NCBI GenBank assembly: GCA_036971615.1
Contig: JAYKKR010000009.1
Span: forward strand, 1 to 64,000
Source of the DNA: Amyloporia xantha
Lineage: Eukaryota > Basidiomycota > Agaricomycetes > Polyporales > Adustoporiaceae
Direction of reading: 5' to 3'
Length of the DNA stretch: 64,000 nucleotides
Below, one piece after another: positions 22,050-33,721 of the stretch (positions are counted from its first letter, which is position 1; every line of letters starts with the position of its first letter). The notes beneath the pieces are model-generated. The model ran no database searches, was not told the DNA's origin, and worked only from the letters and a program-made list of their open reading frames with translations. The position numbers and the translations under genes were made by a program.

Positions 22050-25000
22050 ATGAGTCTTAAAGGCATCCACACCAGCTCTTTAGGTGATGAGCTCGAGCTT
22101 TTCAAGCCTGCGGACAGGAACGCGCGCAAAAACATCATCGACACGACCTTGATAAAATTACAGGGAGAGCATGCGACTCTTGCAAAGCAGGACAAAGGTG
22201 GCTTACGACGTGTATGTTGGCTGCAATTCTCTGCGCAACGAAGGCTGACAATAGGGTAGCAACTCTCGGCATGGTTTCGCAACGGTGCTCGAGGCAGCGG
22301 GCGAAAGAAGCCAATGAGATGGGGCGGAAAAGATCAGGCCCTGAGCAATTCGGGCTTGAGAACAGAGAACTCGTTAAGGCGGCTTCGAAGGAGATCACGA
22401 ATGGAGACGGTATAGGCAACAAGAATATTGGCGCGTGGCCAGCCGCGCAAGCTCGGCTTTGGAAGGCACTCAGCGCGGATGAGCAAGCTGGATATATCGC
22501 GAGGGCGAATGCCCCGTCTGAGGCCAAGCGGCCTGCAAGCTTGCCGTCGCGGAAGTATGTGCCTCTCCGTTTCGGTCGCGCGCGTCGAGCTAAAAGTTGT
22601 ATAGAGTCATTCAAAGGAAACTGGTGCAGCGCCTCAAAGCATTTACGACTCAAATCTATTGTGACTACGGTGTACGAATGGTCGCGTTTTCCGCGGTTCA
22701 AGTGGGACCTGAGGAAATCTTGGTGGATACGTGAGGTTGTACTTTGGCGCGACAATTTAATACTGACATGCATAACAGGCACGATTACAATAAAGATTTA
22801 GAAGGGGCACCCCCATTCACAGACATGCCTAACTGGGATGAAGACACACAAACCCAATTCGGATTATACAGTCGCAATGTGTTCCTGGATGGAGTGGTAG
22901 CAGATCAGTCACAAAGTGCAGCCATGAGGAAGGTGCGAATAAGGGAAGCCATGGATGTGGATGCGGAAGGCCTTCCGCTGATTCCAGTGCCAAAGGCAGA
23001 TGAAGGCCGCGAGAAGCTGGACGACTTGAAAGCCATGCTCCGCGAGTTCCTGAACATTCATTTTCGTGAGCTCGTATTTCCGCTCGCACACGCGGTCTCT
23101 AACGTTTTGGCAGAGGCCGCGACCGGCAGCGCAAAAGCCCGCGCGCCGTGGACCCATATCACGCAGAATCCGTCGCTTTATTTCGAAGACGAAATGACGC
23201 CGGACGGGATGGGTCTGCGCGATCCTTCGCACATGACGGATGGACCCCTCAGGAGCTTGCTACAATACTGGCGCGACCGACAAGTAACCAACGGCGGCCA
23301 CTCTCCCTTCCGGTTCAAGGCGTATATGGTCAAGCGCGATGATGCCGGCGATGCGATAATGGCGCGGGCCGAATACAGCGAGGCCTATATCGAGGAGCGG
23401 AAGAAGCCCGCGCGAAAGCATAAAAAGAACAAAGGGAAGGCGAGCAAGAAGGCGCGAGGAAAGCGCCCTGCCCGCGCAGTCCCCGGACGCGGTCGTGATG
23501 ATGACTCTGAAGATGATGAGGTTGATCGCGACTTTGGAGACGAGAGCGACGATGCCTCTGGTGATGAGAATGACCCCCTACTCATTTGCGAGAAGCCAAC
23601 AAACTGGGCTTTGAAATCGCGGACACGTCGAGACAAGTTCCTTATGGCAATTGGAATGGGCGAGGTCTATTTTGAAGTGGTTCACAATTTGCAGAACTTT
23701 ATGGTGAGTGGCGCGCGGTCTCATATCATACCGCGACTAACCCTGAATCTGCAGCGCGGCACTAAACCTGTTCCCCGGCCACTGTGCCAACAGGGCTGGA
23801 CGTCTTGGGAGTATACGGAAAGATACCTCCCGCCGCATGTGCACAGTGATCCGAATGGGCTCGACGAGATCCTCCAATGGATGGATGATGCACCTTATCT
23901 GGATGAAGAAGGTAACCTCCCGCGTGATAGCGCCGGGTACAGCGCGATCATTGAGCAGTTCATTCTCATCGCGGGACTAATCACGCGCGAGTTTGAGGTT
24001 GTTCAATTTGGGTGGGAGGAAGAGGAGGACGCCGCACAGTCAGGCATTCCTGCACATGTCGTCGGCACACAGATCGACTTTATGGACGTGGTCAATCGAA
24101 TCGACCCAATGCTGAGGCTCCTCTGTGACGTAATGAGGGAGTCGGAGGCGCAGGCAGCTGCCCTGCCCGCGGCACACACGCTCACCACTGGTGGAGAATC
24201 ATCGCGGTCCAATACGGTGCAACCGCCATCACCTAACATTTCGAGCGGTGACAAAGGTGGCAAATCTCAGGACGCAAGGTTCACAGATTCAGGAGCTACT
24301 GAAGAGCCTACCGCGGGATCCTCCACACAGCGCGAGCACCTTCACAATGAAGGAAAGTTGGGTCGCGAGGACGCGCGACAGTCCTGGAGACCGCGATCAA
24401 GGGGAAGGCAGCCTCGAAGATGCCGATGACGATTCCAAGTTGAGACAGCTCAATGAACACCTAGCAGCGACACAGAGGGCGCTAGATGCTATGAAGAAGT
24501 CGAAAGAGACGGCCAAGGCTGCCGTTCGAGCAAAACCTCCACCTGTTGCGAAGAAACAGCTCGCGCGTGTAGATCCGGACAACGCGCAAGGGATTCAGGA
24601 GGCCCGTGCCTCGAATAAAAAGGACAACCAGAGCGGGACAGAGCGGGAGGAAGTGGCTATAATGAAAGAGAAGGAAAGGTTACAGAGGGAGGCCGAAGAC
24701 GACCGGGCATGGGCGGAGGGATTAGCGCGAGAGGCGGCCAAAAAGGAGCGCGCTGCTGCACACCAGAAGAAGGTCGCGTCCCGCGCGTTGAAAGAGCAAG
24801 AGATGGATAAGCAAACAAAACAAAAGGCTGTCGACCACATCGCGCGGATCAATTTGGATCGTCAAGCCATGAAGGAGAAAGCCATTGAGGACAAGCGGGC
24901 GCGCGTGGCCCTCGCGCAGGCGGGCCCTTCGCGACCCCCTCAAGAAGCAGCGGTGCCAGGGGCAGGTGGGCAACTGAATGCCGACTCCAATGCCATGGTT

Positions 25001-25744
25001 CCGACCAAGCGGACCGCAGCTCAGGGCCCTGGAGAAGCGCGGCTCGCCTTGCTTAACAAAGTGCGAGACCGTCTTGGGAGCCAGCCGCCTGTCACGGCAA
25101 CCATAAAGCCCACCACCCAAACTGCACCGCCCGCGCTGGGAGGAATGGAGTGGCGTACAGCTGTCGCGGGGCCAAGTGTGGCGCGGCCCACGCGTCCTCA
25201 GCCGCGACCGCGATATCAAGGGGCCAGCCACGAGAATACTGCTGGCCCGTCATCCATGTATGTTGATAGAACTCCCGGTTCAAGCGACAAGGACAGTACC
25301 AAATCCGACGAGGATGGGTCACCTTCGCGACCTGCTCCCGGCGCATGGACGAGGGCCAAGGCGCAGAAAGAAAAGCAGGCCATGCTTCAAGCGCCTACAG
25401 GAGGATCCGTGTCAGATGCGATAGGACAGCCACGAGCGACACGCGCAACGACGCGGAAACAGGATAAGACTGGGAAAGGTGATGCAAGGCCAGATAGCCA
25501 AGACGGTCAGGTGAAATCCAATGCAAGTCCTGCCAAGCGCGTGCCCGCGCAAGCACGCGCGCGTGCTACGGTTCGCGCCACCGGCCGCGCGAGAGGTCGC
25601 GGTCGCGGTGCCGGGGGCAGAACGCCTGCTTTGCCCGCTCTCGAGGAGGAGGATGAGGAGGACGAGGAGAAAGATTCAGAGGAAGATGATAATCCTCGTC
25701 CTAGGAAAGTGGCCAAACGTGGCCATGGACAAAGAAGAAGATGA
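22050..25744 (+). CDS. Gene f (element A): HMG-like, coiled-coil, acidic protein
   Basis: Exon 1 starts MSLKGIHTSSLGDELELF. The next exon resembles an HMG box (AWPAAQARLWKALSADEQAGY with flanking basic residues, about 22430-22500). A conserved globular part follows (LDDLKAMLREFLNIHFRELVF, then FRFKAYMVKRDDAGD, about 23010-23350), then a Lys/Arg-rich and acidic stretch. An intron at about 23704-23750 is next. A second helical domain (LDEILQWMDDAPYL ... IDPMLRLLCDVMRESEAQ) and a long charged coiled coil (about 24440-24930) follow. The C-terminus is RG-rich and then acidic (GRARGRGRGAGG, EEEDEEDEEKDSEEDD), ending at 25744. A frame change occurs near 24380 in a CG run. It looks like a nuclear architectural or chromatin factor; the HMG call is tentative. 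Confidence 0.65.
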
Positions 25745-26135
25745 GGCCTGTGATACCCATGCAAGGCGCGGCGCGTCACGCAGTCGCGGTTGTCCAGTGT
25801 CAGTTGCTGAGTCGCGGTTATTTAGTGGCGATTGTTGAGTCGCGGGACGAGTTTTGACCAGATATCTTAGAAGGCACCCGATAAGTATTGCCTGTGGCGT
25901 CTGCTGTCTTATTTGTGATGTTCCACCTAATGGGCAATCTAATGCATTGTAATTCCAGACCTGTACAGACTTGTGTTAATCAGAGACTATTGCTCCACTC
26001 TTTCACAACTTGAGTCGCGCGCATAAATTGGACTGGAATTATAATCATTTATATAGTAGTTTTTGGGACTGTTGAAGTCCCATGCGCTCGCGAGACTATG
26101 GTATGTACATCTAAATATTCGTCGTAAAAAGAAAT
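25745..26135. other. Intergenic between convergent f and b'
   Basis: 391 bp with no gene. It contains repeated 'gtcgcggttgtccagtg / gtcgcggttatttagtgg' variants near 25783-25845 and AT-rich 3' flank sequence. Confidence 0.5.
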
Positions 26136-28920
26136 CTATGCGGACGATGTGCCGCGCTGTGAGTCCTCCCCCTGCTGTTCTCCACCAGTCGCAATTTTGT
26201 GAACATCCGCAGCCTGGATTGAAACTCGCGTCGCCGCGGTCGTGCTTGGATCCCGTGTTTGAACACTGTCCTGGCTGATGTTGCTCGCGAGGGCGGCGGT
26301 AGAAGTCGCGCGCGAAGCCGCGCCTTGGAACATGGGCTCTGGCACATAGGCCCGTCGAGCGCTGAGGTCCAGGACTTGTTTGCGGATGCCCTCCATCTGC
26401 CCCACGTACCCGTCAATCTGCGCAGAGATGCTGTCGAGCGAGGCTTGCACGCTCGATGCGTTGAGGGACTGCTGCACCTTCTTGAACTCCTCGCGAAGGT
26501 TGATGATTGATGCTTGGAGGTGCTCGGGCTCGATGGAGGCGACCGCGTTGTTCAGTGCGTTGACCTGCGCACTTACCGTCTCGACGCGCGTGTCGAGATT
26601 CTCCATGGACTCTTCCATGTTCTCCTGTTGCTCCTCCACCTGCAAGACACGCGCCTCGATAGCGCTCCCAGCAACCTCGACCGCACCCATGCGCTCGGTC
26701 AAGCTCTCGAGCAGGACACGCGCCTCGCCCGTGCCCCCCGCAACCTCCACTGCCGCCAAGCGCTCCGTCAAGCTCACGACATCCTCCTCATAGTCTCCAA
26801 ACGATGTTTGGACCTTCTCCATGAGGAAGTCCCTGAGCTGCACGGCAACTTCGGTGGCCGTGTCTTCCATCTTCTCCAGGGGCACTATGGCCGCCTCATG
26901 CCTCCTCGCGATGTCCTCGAGCATGGCGACCTTTTCTTGCAAGGCCGCGAGCGTCTCCTTCAGCTGCGCGGTCTCTGTTTGGTCCTTGGCGAGCTGCTCG
27001 TGGGAGGCCTCGGAGTGTGTCTCGCGCGCGCGATGGGCCTCCTGGTTGGTCTCCGCAAGACCACGGTCCTCCTCTTCGCGCGCAATGGGACTTTGCTGCG
27101 GCTCGTCGAACCTTTCGAGTTGGTGATGCTCCCACTGGTTCTCCTGGTCCTTGAGGTAGACGTAGGCGGGCGGTGTGGGGTCACGGCGAGATGGCGCGGT
27201 CTTGGGCTTCTTCGCGCGGCTGGGCCCTGCAACTGGCTCTACTGGGTCCTCGGCGTCGATGTCGAGCGGCGGTGAGGTGCGCTCAAGGCGACTGTCTCGT
27301 TTTGGCCGTGTCTTCTTCACCGCACCGCGAGTTGGTTTGCCGGCGGTTTTCTTCGCCTGAGCCAACTCGGCCTCATACTCCTCGAATAGCTGGCCGTTGG
27401 GGAGTATGTTCTTGTTGTCACTGTTCTGGTGCAAGAAGCCCAGGTCTTTCACCCAGACGGTCCATGCCGGCGGCGCAACCTTGTCGCGGATGCATTTCTG
27501 CGCGTATTCTTGAAACGCTTTGCGGTGTCCGTCGCGGTCTGGTGGCCAGTGATTGCCTTGCCGTTGGGTCGCCGAGGAACCAGAGAGCACTTGCCCTTGT
27601 TGCGCGCGCAGTACATGCAGCGCCCGAAGTGTGATGTCGCGACCATGCACACCTTTTTGGCCTGCGCGCATACACCACAGCTGACGACCTACAGACCAGG
27701 AGGTGAGCGTAAAACGGTCGCGACGAGGCAAGGACTTACAGATTTGACTGCTACTGCAGACGCCTCTTCGATCCTTGCAGCCTCTGCAGCGGCCCTTGTG
27801 GTGTGCTCAGGCTGCTTCTCCTTGGTGCGTGTAGACCGGCGCGGCGCATTCTTGCCTGCGGTCGTCTTCTCGCCGTTGCGCGGAGGCGGCGCGTCCTCCT
27901 CGTCCTCGTCGTCGTCCTCCTCCTCGTCCTCCTTGTCCCCATTCTCATCGTCCTCCTCTTCTTCCTTGTCGCGTCCACCCACCACTTCCACCTCCACCTC
28001 TTCCTCACGTGCCCGCTTCTTGCCTTTTGCATTTGACGGCTTCTTTTTTTCAGGTAGCGGCGGCACCCTCACACAATCCAGAACGATTGGACTGTCGTCC
28101 GAGTCGACGAGCGGCCTCTTCAGGGATGGCCGGACAACCGGGCGCTTCATGCGAGGGGGCGCGTTTACTGGGGGCAGCGCGAACCGCGGTTTTGTCCTCT
28201 TGGGCTGCTGTGTCGTCTCCAAAGACGCCGCGGTGGGCTGCGCTGTGGGTGCCGCCGGTGGGGGTGGGCGCGATTGGGTGGCAGCGTCTGCCTGAGCGGA
28301 GGGCTTTGCTGCCTTGCTCTTCGCGGTCTCGCTGTCCTGGTGCGCATCCGACTTCCGTTTCTGGACAGGGACGCGCGACGTCGATGCTTCCGGCGTCGGA
28401 GCTTGCGCAAGCGTCTCGCGCGCCGCTGGAGGAGCTCCTGCTGTGAAAGATGTTAGCATTTGTCAGTGGCCTCGACAACTGACATGCGCTGTGCTTACCT
28501 CTCTTGGCCCACCACTGATCGTTCCCCAGCTCCACCTCCTGAGTTGGCCCAGGGATGACGAAGTTCTTCATGCCGCTCGAGTAGATGCGAGGATCGTCGA
28601 CTCTGATGTTGCGGAGGTCGGCGCCGTTGCGAGAGTCGGTGTACTCCCTGAGTGCGCTGCATAGCAACATAGGCACGCGCAGAGACCCACGCACATCCCG
28701 GGGAGCGTCGCGGAACGCGTGCCAGCCCTTTTTCTAGAAATGAAAAAGATGTTAGCTGTTCTCATATGAGTGGCTGCTATGTACTCACAAACTCGGAGTA
28801 GAAGGACTCCTCGTAGAGCACGTAGCCTTGTGTGCCCGGGGCGGGCGCGCAAGCGAGCGCGGCCGCCATACGCGCGGTCGCGGTGTCGATGGTGAGCTGG
28901 CGGATGACGGCGTCGGACAT
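26136..28920 (-). CDS. Gene b' (element A, right): Zn2Cys6 cluster and coiled-coil protein
   Basis: MSDAVIRQLTIDTATARM starts at 28920 and matches gene b closely over the first two exons (KKGWHAFRDAPRDV and VDDPRIY). An unstructured Pro/Ser linker and a very acidic run (27880-27990) come next. The cluster C-X2-C-X6-C-X9-C-X2-C-X6-C at about 27585-27677 has spacing identical to the other two copies. The segment KAFQEYAQKCIRD, a linker and a long coiled coil (about 26350-27060) complete it. One base appears missing at the A-run near 27517, just after the cluster. Two divergent copies of b in one element would allow heterodimers. Head-to-head with a'. Confidence 0.75.
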
Positions 28921-29273
28921 TTTCAGTGAGAAGCGAGGTTAGAAAAGCGAGAGAGGCTGGAGTGGCGGTGATGGTAAGAGGAAGACAGAATGAACTTGGA
29001 CGCGCGCGACCTTCAAGTGCTGAACGGGTTGCAGGTTATGTCAGCAACGCGTCAACGCGCGCTCAGGTGATCGCCGATTTTCGATCGTCTTGTCACGTGG
29101 GCGCCTGAATCAATCGCGACCTCCTATCCCAAGTCAACTGCTACGCGTCTTTGTACTCTCATCCAGTCTTTCCGCTGCAAGTAGGTGCTAATACAAATTC
29201 CTGTGCAATGTTCATAAGCTCATGAAAACAACTTAGCATTCCCACCTCGTCGCGACCACAAACACCGCGATCG
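28921..29273. promoter_or_regulatory. Shared divergent promoter b'|a' (element A, right)
   Basis: 353 bp between start codons, with a CACGTG motif near 29093. It is the mirror of 10304-10554. Confidence 0.45.
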
Positions 29274-30642
29274 ATGAACATGGACATGGAGAACCGTGAG
29301 GACCTCGTCCACAGCTGTGATGAGTACTGACAACCCATAGGCAAATCCAATCGAAGGCGCGCACAGATCTCCCCCGACGTGCTCATGTCTGAGGCCCGCG
29401 GAACTCTTATGACTAGAGGTGAGTACAGTGATCGCGATCTCCACTTTGTGGCTGATGTTAATACGACTGATTTCCGATCTTGAAGACCGCGATTCAGTGC
29501 CCCGAGACGAGAACTCGGGTGGCCGCGCACGCACCCCGATTGATTTGGATTTTTTGATTTGGATCCAGGTATGTCCTCATATCCACATGGAATGGGCACT
29601 TATCTAGCATTGGCGTGAAGATTTGAACCGCGCGCGAACCCCAATCGACCTCGACCGCGACCTCGACCTCCACCGCGACCTCGACCTCCACCGCGACCTC
29701 GACCGCGACCTCGACCTGGACCGCGACCTCCGCGACCTCCGCGACTTCGACCGCGACCTCGACCTCGACGTGCCCGACGCGGCCGCGGGAATTGTTCCAA
29801 CTCACAACAATATTGTCCATCAGAGTGTGTGAGGAAGTTCCTCTTTTGGATTGAACTGATATTGATTGTAGCATTCTACCGTGACCGCTCACCTGTCGGC
29901 CTAAAAGCGTGTTGAAGGAGGCTATGGAGGTTATGGAACGCCATGGGAGTGAAGGCAAGTGTGTTCCATTTGATATAATAACATAGGGCGAACCTCTGAT
30001 ATACAGGAACAGAGCGCAGTCGCGAACGGTCGCCCATCCTTCTTGACGATCTTAGCGATGACTTCGATGAAGAACCTCAAGTAGTCGCCCGCATCAGCGC
30101 TGAGGCCAGAACCAAGAGGCAGGGTGGGGAGCGTCACGAAAACTTCAATACCCACAGCACAATTGAACGCATTGTGGACGAAGGCCATTCCAGAAGTGCT
30201 CCTCAAGTCGAGACGAGAAATACAGATTCTGCCCCTGACGTCCATGACGCTCCGCGCGCGATGATGTCGCGGCAGGTCATCTCGGGGAAGTAGCACCTTT
30301 GCCACCTACTTCTCTTGCCGCGCGCTACGTGCATATCAAGGATAAAATTAGCAATGGTGGGCAAATGTTTCATGTTTTTGATTCAACCATTCATCCAGCA
30401 TAGGATTTCCTATCGCGACCGAGGCCACATATCTCCGCGACATGCGGCGACACGCTCGCGACCAATTGATCGCGGTCGACCATGACATCGACGCGCTCAA
30501 CGACATCCTCTTGTTGGAGCGGGGAATTCGGCAGCACCTGAGCACAACGAGCATAAAAAGTAGGACCTCCAAGGTGGAGACGAAGTTGTGGGTGCATGGG
30601 TCTCCGTCCTGGGACGAGCACGAGGACGGTCCTCCCGAGTAG
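29274..30642 (+). CDS. Gene a' (element A, right): exon-modular 'SPI-repeat' protein
   Basis: Starts MNMDMEN at 29274. It has the same seven-exon plan as 9078-10303. Motifs are ISPDVLMSEA (exon 2), RARTPIDLDF (exon 3), RARTPIDLDRD (exon 4), RDRSPVGLK (exon 5) and RERSPILLDDL (exon 6). The terminal coiled-coil exon has RDQLIAVDHDIDALNDILLL and ends at 30642. Exon 4 has expanded into a run of RDLDL units encoded by a near-hexameric repeat (29645-29775). Frame changes are needed near 29910 (A-run) and 30260 (CG run). Function unknown. Confidence 0.65.
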
Positions 30643-31221
30643 ACACGACTTTAGCCATGTACTTTTTCCTGCAAATTTACCATGAAGTTCACCTCCTGTA
30701 TGCTTGGTATGTACCCTAGTTTGAGTTATGAAATTAGTCACTTCGGCAGTATACACATAACGGGGCCTTTCGCTACAAGTGGCCATGGTCGCGACAGCCT
30801 GAGTGGAGTTGTCGTGCTCGCGCGCGCGACTTCGCGATGGACTTTCCCAAACTCGCGGTGGCCCTCTTGCACCGTTTATCCATTGATGTTTAATGGTGCT
30901 TATGGTCGCGAGCCACTTGACGAACTGGCAGAGTTTAGTATGGGTTGTATTCCCGGGGTGAATATGCTCTCGCGAGGTCTCTATGGTGAACTCTGCCAGT
31001 CGCGATCTTCACTATTGTTTTGCGCGAGAGCCGCGAGTATTGGCAACTAATTGTCCGCGGTGCAGGCAGATGATGGCATGTACATGAGTAAAACATGGGC
31101 AAGACTCACTTGCAATTTGATAGTCCCCACAGCGTGAAGCTGTCCGCCTGCAAGCGATTTTGGTGGGAGGACAGGGGCAGCCAGTGGGCAATTGTCGCCG
31201 AGGAAAATGTCACATGGCGCG
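30643..31221. other. Non-coding subterminal region of element A with a hairpin
   Basis: No gene is seen. A 12-bp perfect inverted repeat (actggcagagtt at 30924-30935 and aactctgccagt at 30989-31000) flanks a shorter imperfect stem, giving a hairpin of about 77 nt. Confidence 0.6.
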
Positions 31222-31719
31222 AGCCTGCCAGACAGAGGACAGCAGCACCTCGGCCGAGCCAGGGAGACAGGGAGGAATTGTCGCGGGAAAACAGAGCACA
31301 TCGCGCGAGGCTACAGGACAGGGAACAGCTCTGCCTCGGCCGAGCCAGGGAGACAGGGAGGAATTGTCGCGGACAAGCAGAGTATATCGCGCGAGGCTAC
31401 AGGACAGGGAACAGCAGCACCTCGGCCGAGCCAGGGAGACAGGGAGGAATTGTCGCGGGAAAACAGAGCACATCGCGCGAGGCTACAGGACAGGGAACAG
31501 CAGTGCCTCGGCCGAGCCAGGGAGACAGGGAGGAATTGTCGCGGACAAGCAGAGTATATCGCGCGAGCCTGTAAGCCTATATAGTGGTGAGAGCAACCGG
31601 CCGAGCCTGAATCTCAAGGCCCTGCTGCAGCGTCGGCCGACGTCCGGCGTCCCTTGGGTCAGGGCACATTGTCAACCATATATATCCTATGAGTCAGGTG
31701 AATATGACTGAACGGGCTC
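31222..31719. repeat. Right terminal region of element A: 86-bp tandem units
   Basis: Four units have the shared core cctcggccgagccaggg starting at 31248, 31334, 31420 and 31506, exactly 86 bp apart. They are followed by the perfect palindrome CGTCGGCCGACG at 31631-31642 and the end TGACTGAACGGGCTC. The long ORFs across this array are artefacts of the repeat. Confidence 0.9.
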
Positions 31720-33716
31720 TCAACAGCAAGTTTCCAGAAGCCTGTGGATAAACCAGCATGATGACGCATAGCTTCTGCTTTTTCTACAATAGTTTGCTGC
31801 CAACGTTCTGCACGTCCATTCTGTTGTGGACTTTGTGGCATAGACGCCTCGTGCTCAATACCATTTTCATGTAAATATTGTGTGAACTCTTCACCCATAA
31901 ATTCTCCTCCTCTATCAGAGCGGAAACGCTTAAGTCGCGTAGAAAGCTGAGTTTCCCCCCATGCTCGATAACTTTTAAAGCAGGTGAGAGCATCAGATTT
32001 CCGCTTAAGGTAATACATGACACCGAATGAGGAGAAGTCATCGAGAAATGTGACGCAATATTTGAAACCATCAACGGACAGAGATGGCATCTCGACGAGG
32101 TCTGAGTGAATAAGTTCCAATGGTTTAGAAGCGCGAGTAGAAGAGAGTGGGAACGGTTGTCTGTGGGACTTGCCAAGTGCACAACCAGCACAAGGATCAG
32201 ACTTTGGTGCTGAAGAAAGACTATCTGGTGCGCCATTAACATGATTAGGCAATTGACGAATTGTGTTACGTCCCACATGACCAAACCGTTGATGCCACAA
32301 GTCATAGTCAGCTTCCACAGATTGCAGAGTCTGAGGCCGGGTGTTTGGATGAAACACCTTGGTTTCAAGCCAATAGAAACCTGAACCATCATGGCTTGAT
32401 CGCGCAGTGAGGATTAGGTTCTCACCCGGTTTGGAGCCTGCCCAAAAATTCATAGTGTCCCCATGGGCACTATAGCAGCCTCCTTGGTCAATAATGGTAC
32501 GTGGAGCAAAGAAACGATGAGACGCTTCAGGAATATAAAGGACAGATTTAAGAGTCAGGTTGACAATGATTCCGTCACTATTCTGATGTCGCAGAAGAAC
32601 TATTCCAACACCTTTGATATCTATGTTTTTATCTGCGCCGGCTAAGTGCGCATGACCAGGTACTGGAAATTCATGATAGTGATCAAAATCTTCAAAGACG
32701 TTTGTGACATGTGAAGTACAACCTGAGTCAACCATCCATCTTGCGATCTCATCTCCCACATGGTACAGGGAAAGGTCAATTGATTTGGACGAAGAAGATG
32801 CTACCGTTACATCTGGTACAGATTCTATAAGAAGATTATTGACTTTTGCACCAGAATTCTGTCCCTGTCCTTGTGAAGCTCCATTATTACCACTATTTTG
32901 ACCGTGATTCTGTCCACTTCCCTTATTTCCACCTTGATTACCGCCTTGCTTGCCCTTGCCTTTGCCCTGCTTATTCCCCTTTTGAGGTGGCTTTCCATCA
33001 GGCCAATGGTTCTCAGTCGAATGATTAGTCTTCCCACAGGTATTACATTTCTTTGGGAGACGAGTAGTCGATGAGACGCGAGAGACATTAGCATTTTTAG
33101 AGGCCTGAGGTCTAGCTTCTTCCTCAATAATTTTGGGGATGACATCTGCTGGTTTTAGTGTAGAAAGGTCTGTAACTGTAGCCAGCAGAGTCGAAGCAAT
33201 GGTCTGATAAGAATTGGGCAAGGCGTTGACAATAATGAGGGCAGCAAATTGATCTGAGATGGCAATCCCAGCATCAACGGTACGACTACGAATTTCCTCA
33301 AGTGCTGTTATCTGAGGGCGAAGAGGTTGTGCATCGTCAAAGCGAGTATTGAATAATTGTTGAAAGTAGACGAATGCACCAACAGCACCAGGTTTGGCAT
33401 ACTGATCTTTAATTGCTTTCCACGCTGCAGCAGCAGTGGTAGTATTGCCAATGAGGAATTGTAGCGAGGAGGAAATATAGATGGTCATCAAACCAAGTGC
33501 CTTGTCATTTTTCTCATCCCAAGCAGCCTGGATTGTAGGGAGGTCTTCTCCAGCAGCTGCAGCAGTAGGACGAGGAAGAGGTGTGCCTGAATTCCCTTCA
33601 ACAATGTTCCAGGAACCAGACCATCTAAAAACACCTCGCATGGCGTTAGACCAGGCAATATAGTTTGTACCATCAAAAATGGGAATGGTGGAGGTAGGAA
33701 TTTTGGAGGGATCCAT
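31720..33716 (-). CDS. Copia polyprotein, N-terminal part: gag, protease, integrase
   Basis: MDPSKIPTSTIPIFDGTNY starts at 33716. The gag domain is followed by a zinc-knuckle-like segment (CNTCGKTNHSTENHW) and a Gly/Gln-rich linker. The aspartic protease has the DSG motif (RWMVDSGCTSHV, about 32740). The integrase has an HHCC zinc domain (WHQRFGHVG, CAGCALGKSH) and the D, D, E core (HSDLVEMPSL; FLDDFSSFG; QNGRAERWQQT). The frame reaches the element A duplication at 31727. The residues read beyond it, ending at 31659, come from element A and do not belong to Copia. Confidence 0.95.
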
Positions 33717-33721
33717 GGCAA

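Larger units (their letters stand above)
8284..31719. mobile_element. Element A: 23.4-kb KDZ DNA transposon carrying TET/JBP and accessory genes
   Basis: The left end is ACACCTTTCAGTCAC and the right end is TGACTGAACGGGCTC. Subterminal palindromic boxes lie at 8361-8372 and 31631-31642, 77 bp from each end. An 8-bp target duplication flanks it. Gene order: a(-) b(+) c1(-) c2(-) KDZ(+) TET(-) f(+) b'(-) a'(+), so paralogous a/b pairs sit at both ends in inverted order. The whole element, coding or not, is dense in TCGCG/CGCGA. Several genes show frame changes and TET has a stop codon, so it may depend on another copy for movement. The identical LTRs of the Copia it landed in mean its insertion is recent. 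Confidence 0.93.

Noticed and set aside
27803..28036. Plus-strand ORF with a Leu/Val-rich run that looks like a membrane segment.
   Set aside because: Antisense of the acidic linker codons of gene b'.
29600..29800. Minus-strand RGRGRG-rich ORF resembling an RGG protein.
   Set aside because: Antisense shadow of the RDLDL repeat in gene a'.
31222..31580. Regular direct repeats that could suggest a CRISPR array.
   Set aside because: Units are contiguous and near-identical with no unique spacers, in a eukaryotic transposon end.
31095..31711. Overlapping plus-strand ORFs with GNCRGK-type repeats.
   Set aside because: They are a by-product of the 86-bp units at the right end of element A and change frame from unit to unit.
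8284..31719. Giant element of the Starship type.
   Set aside because: No DUF3435 tyrosine recombinase at either end; a KDZ transposase, terminal inverted regions and an 8-bp duplication are present instead.
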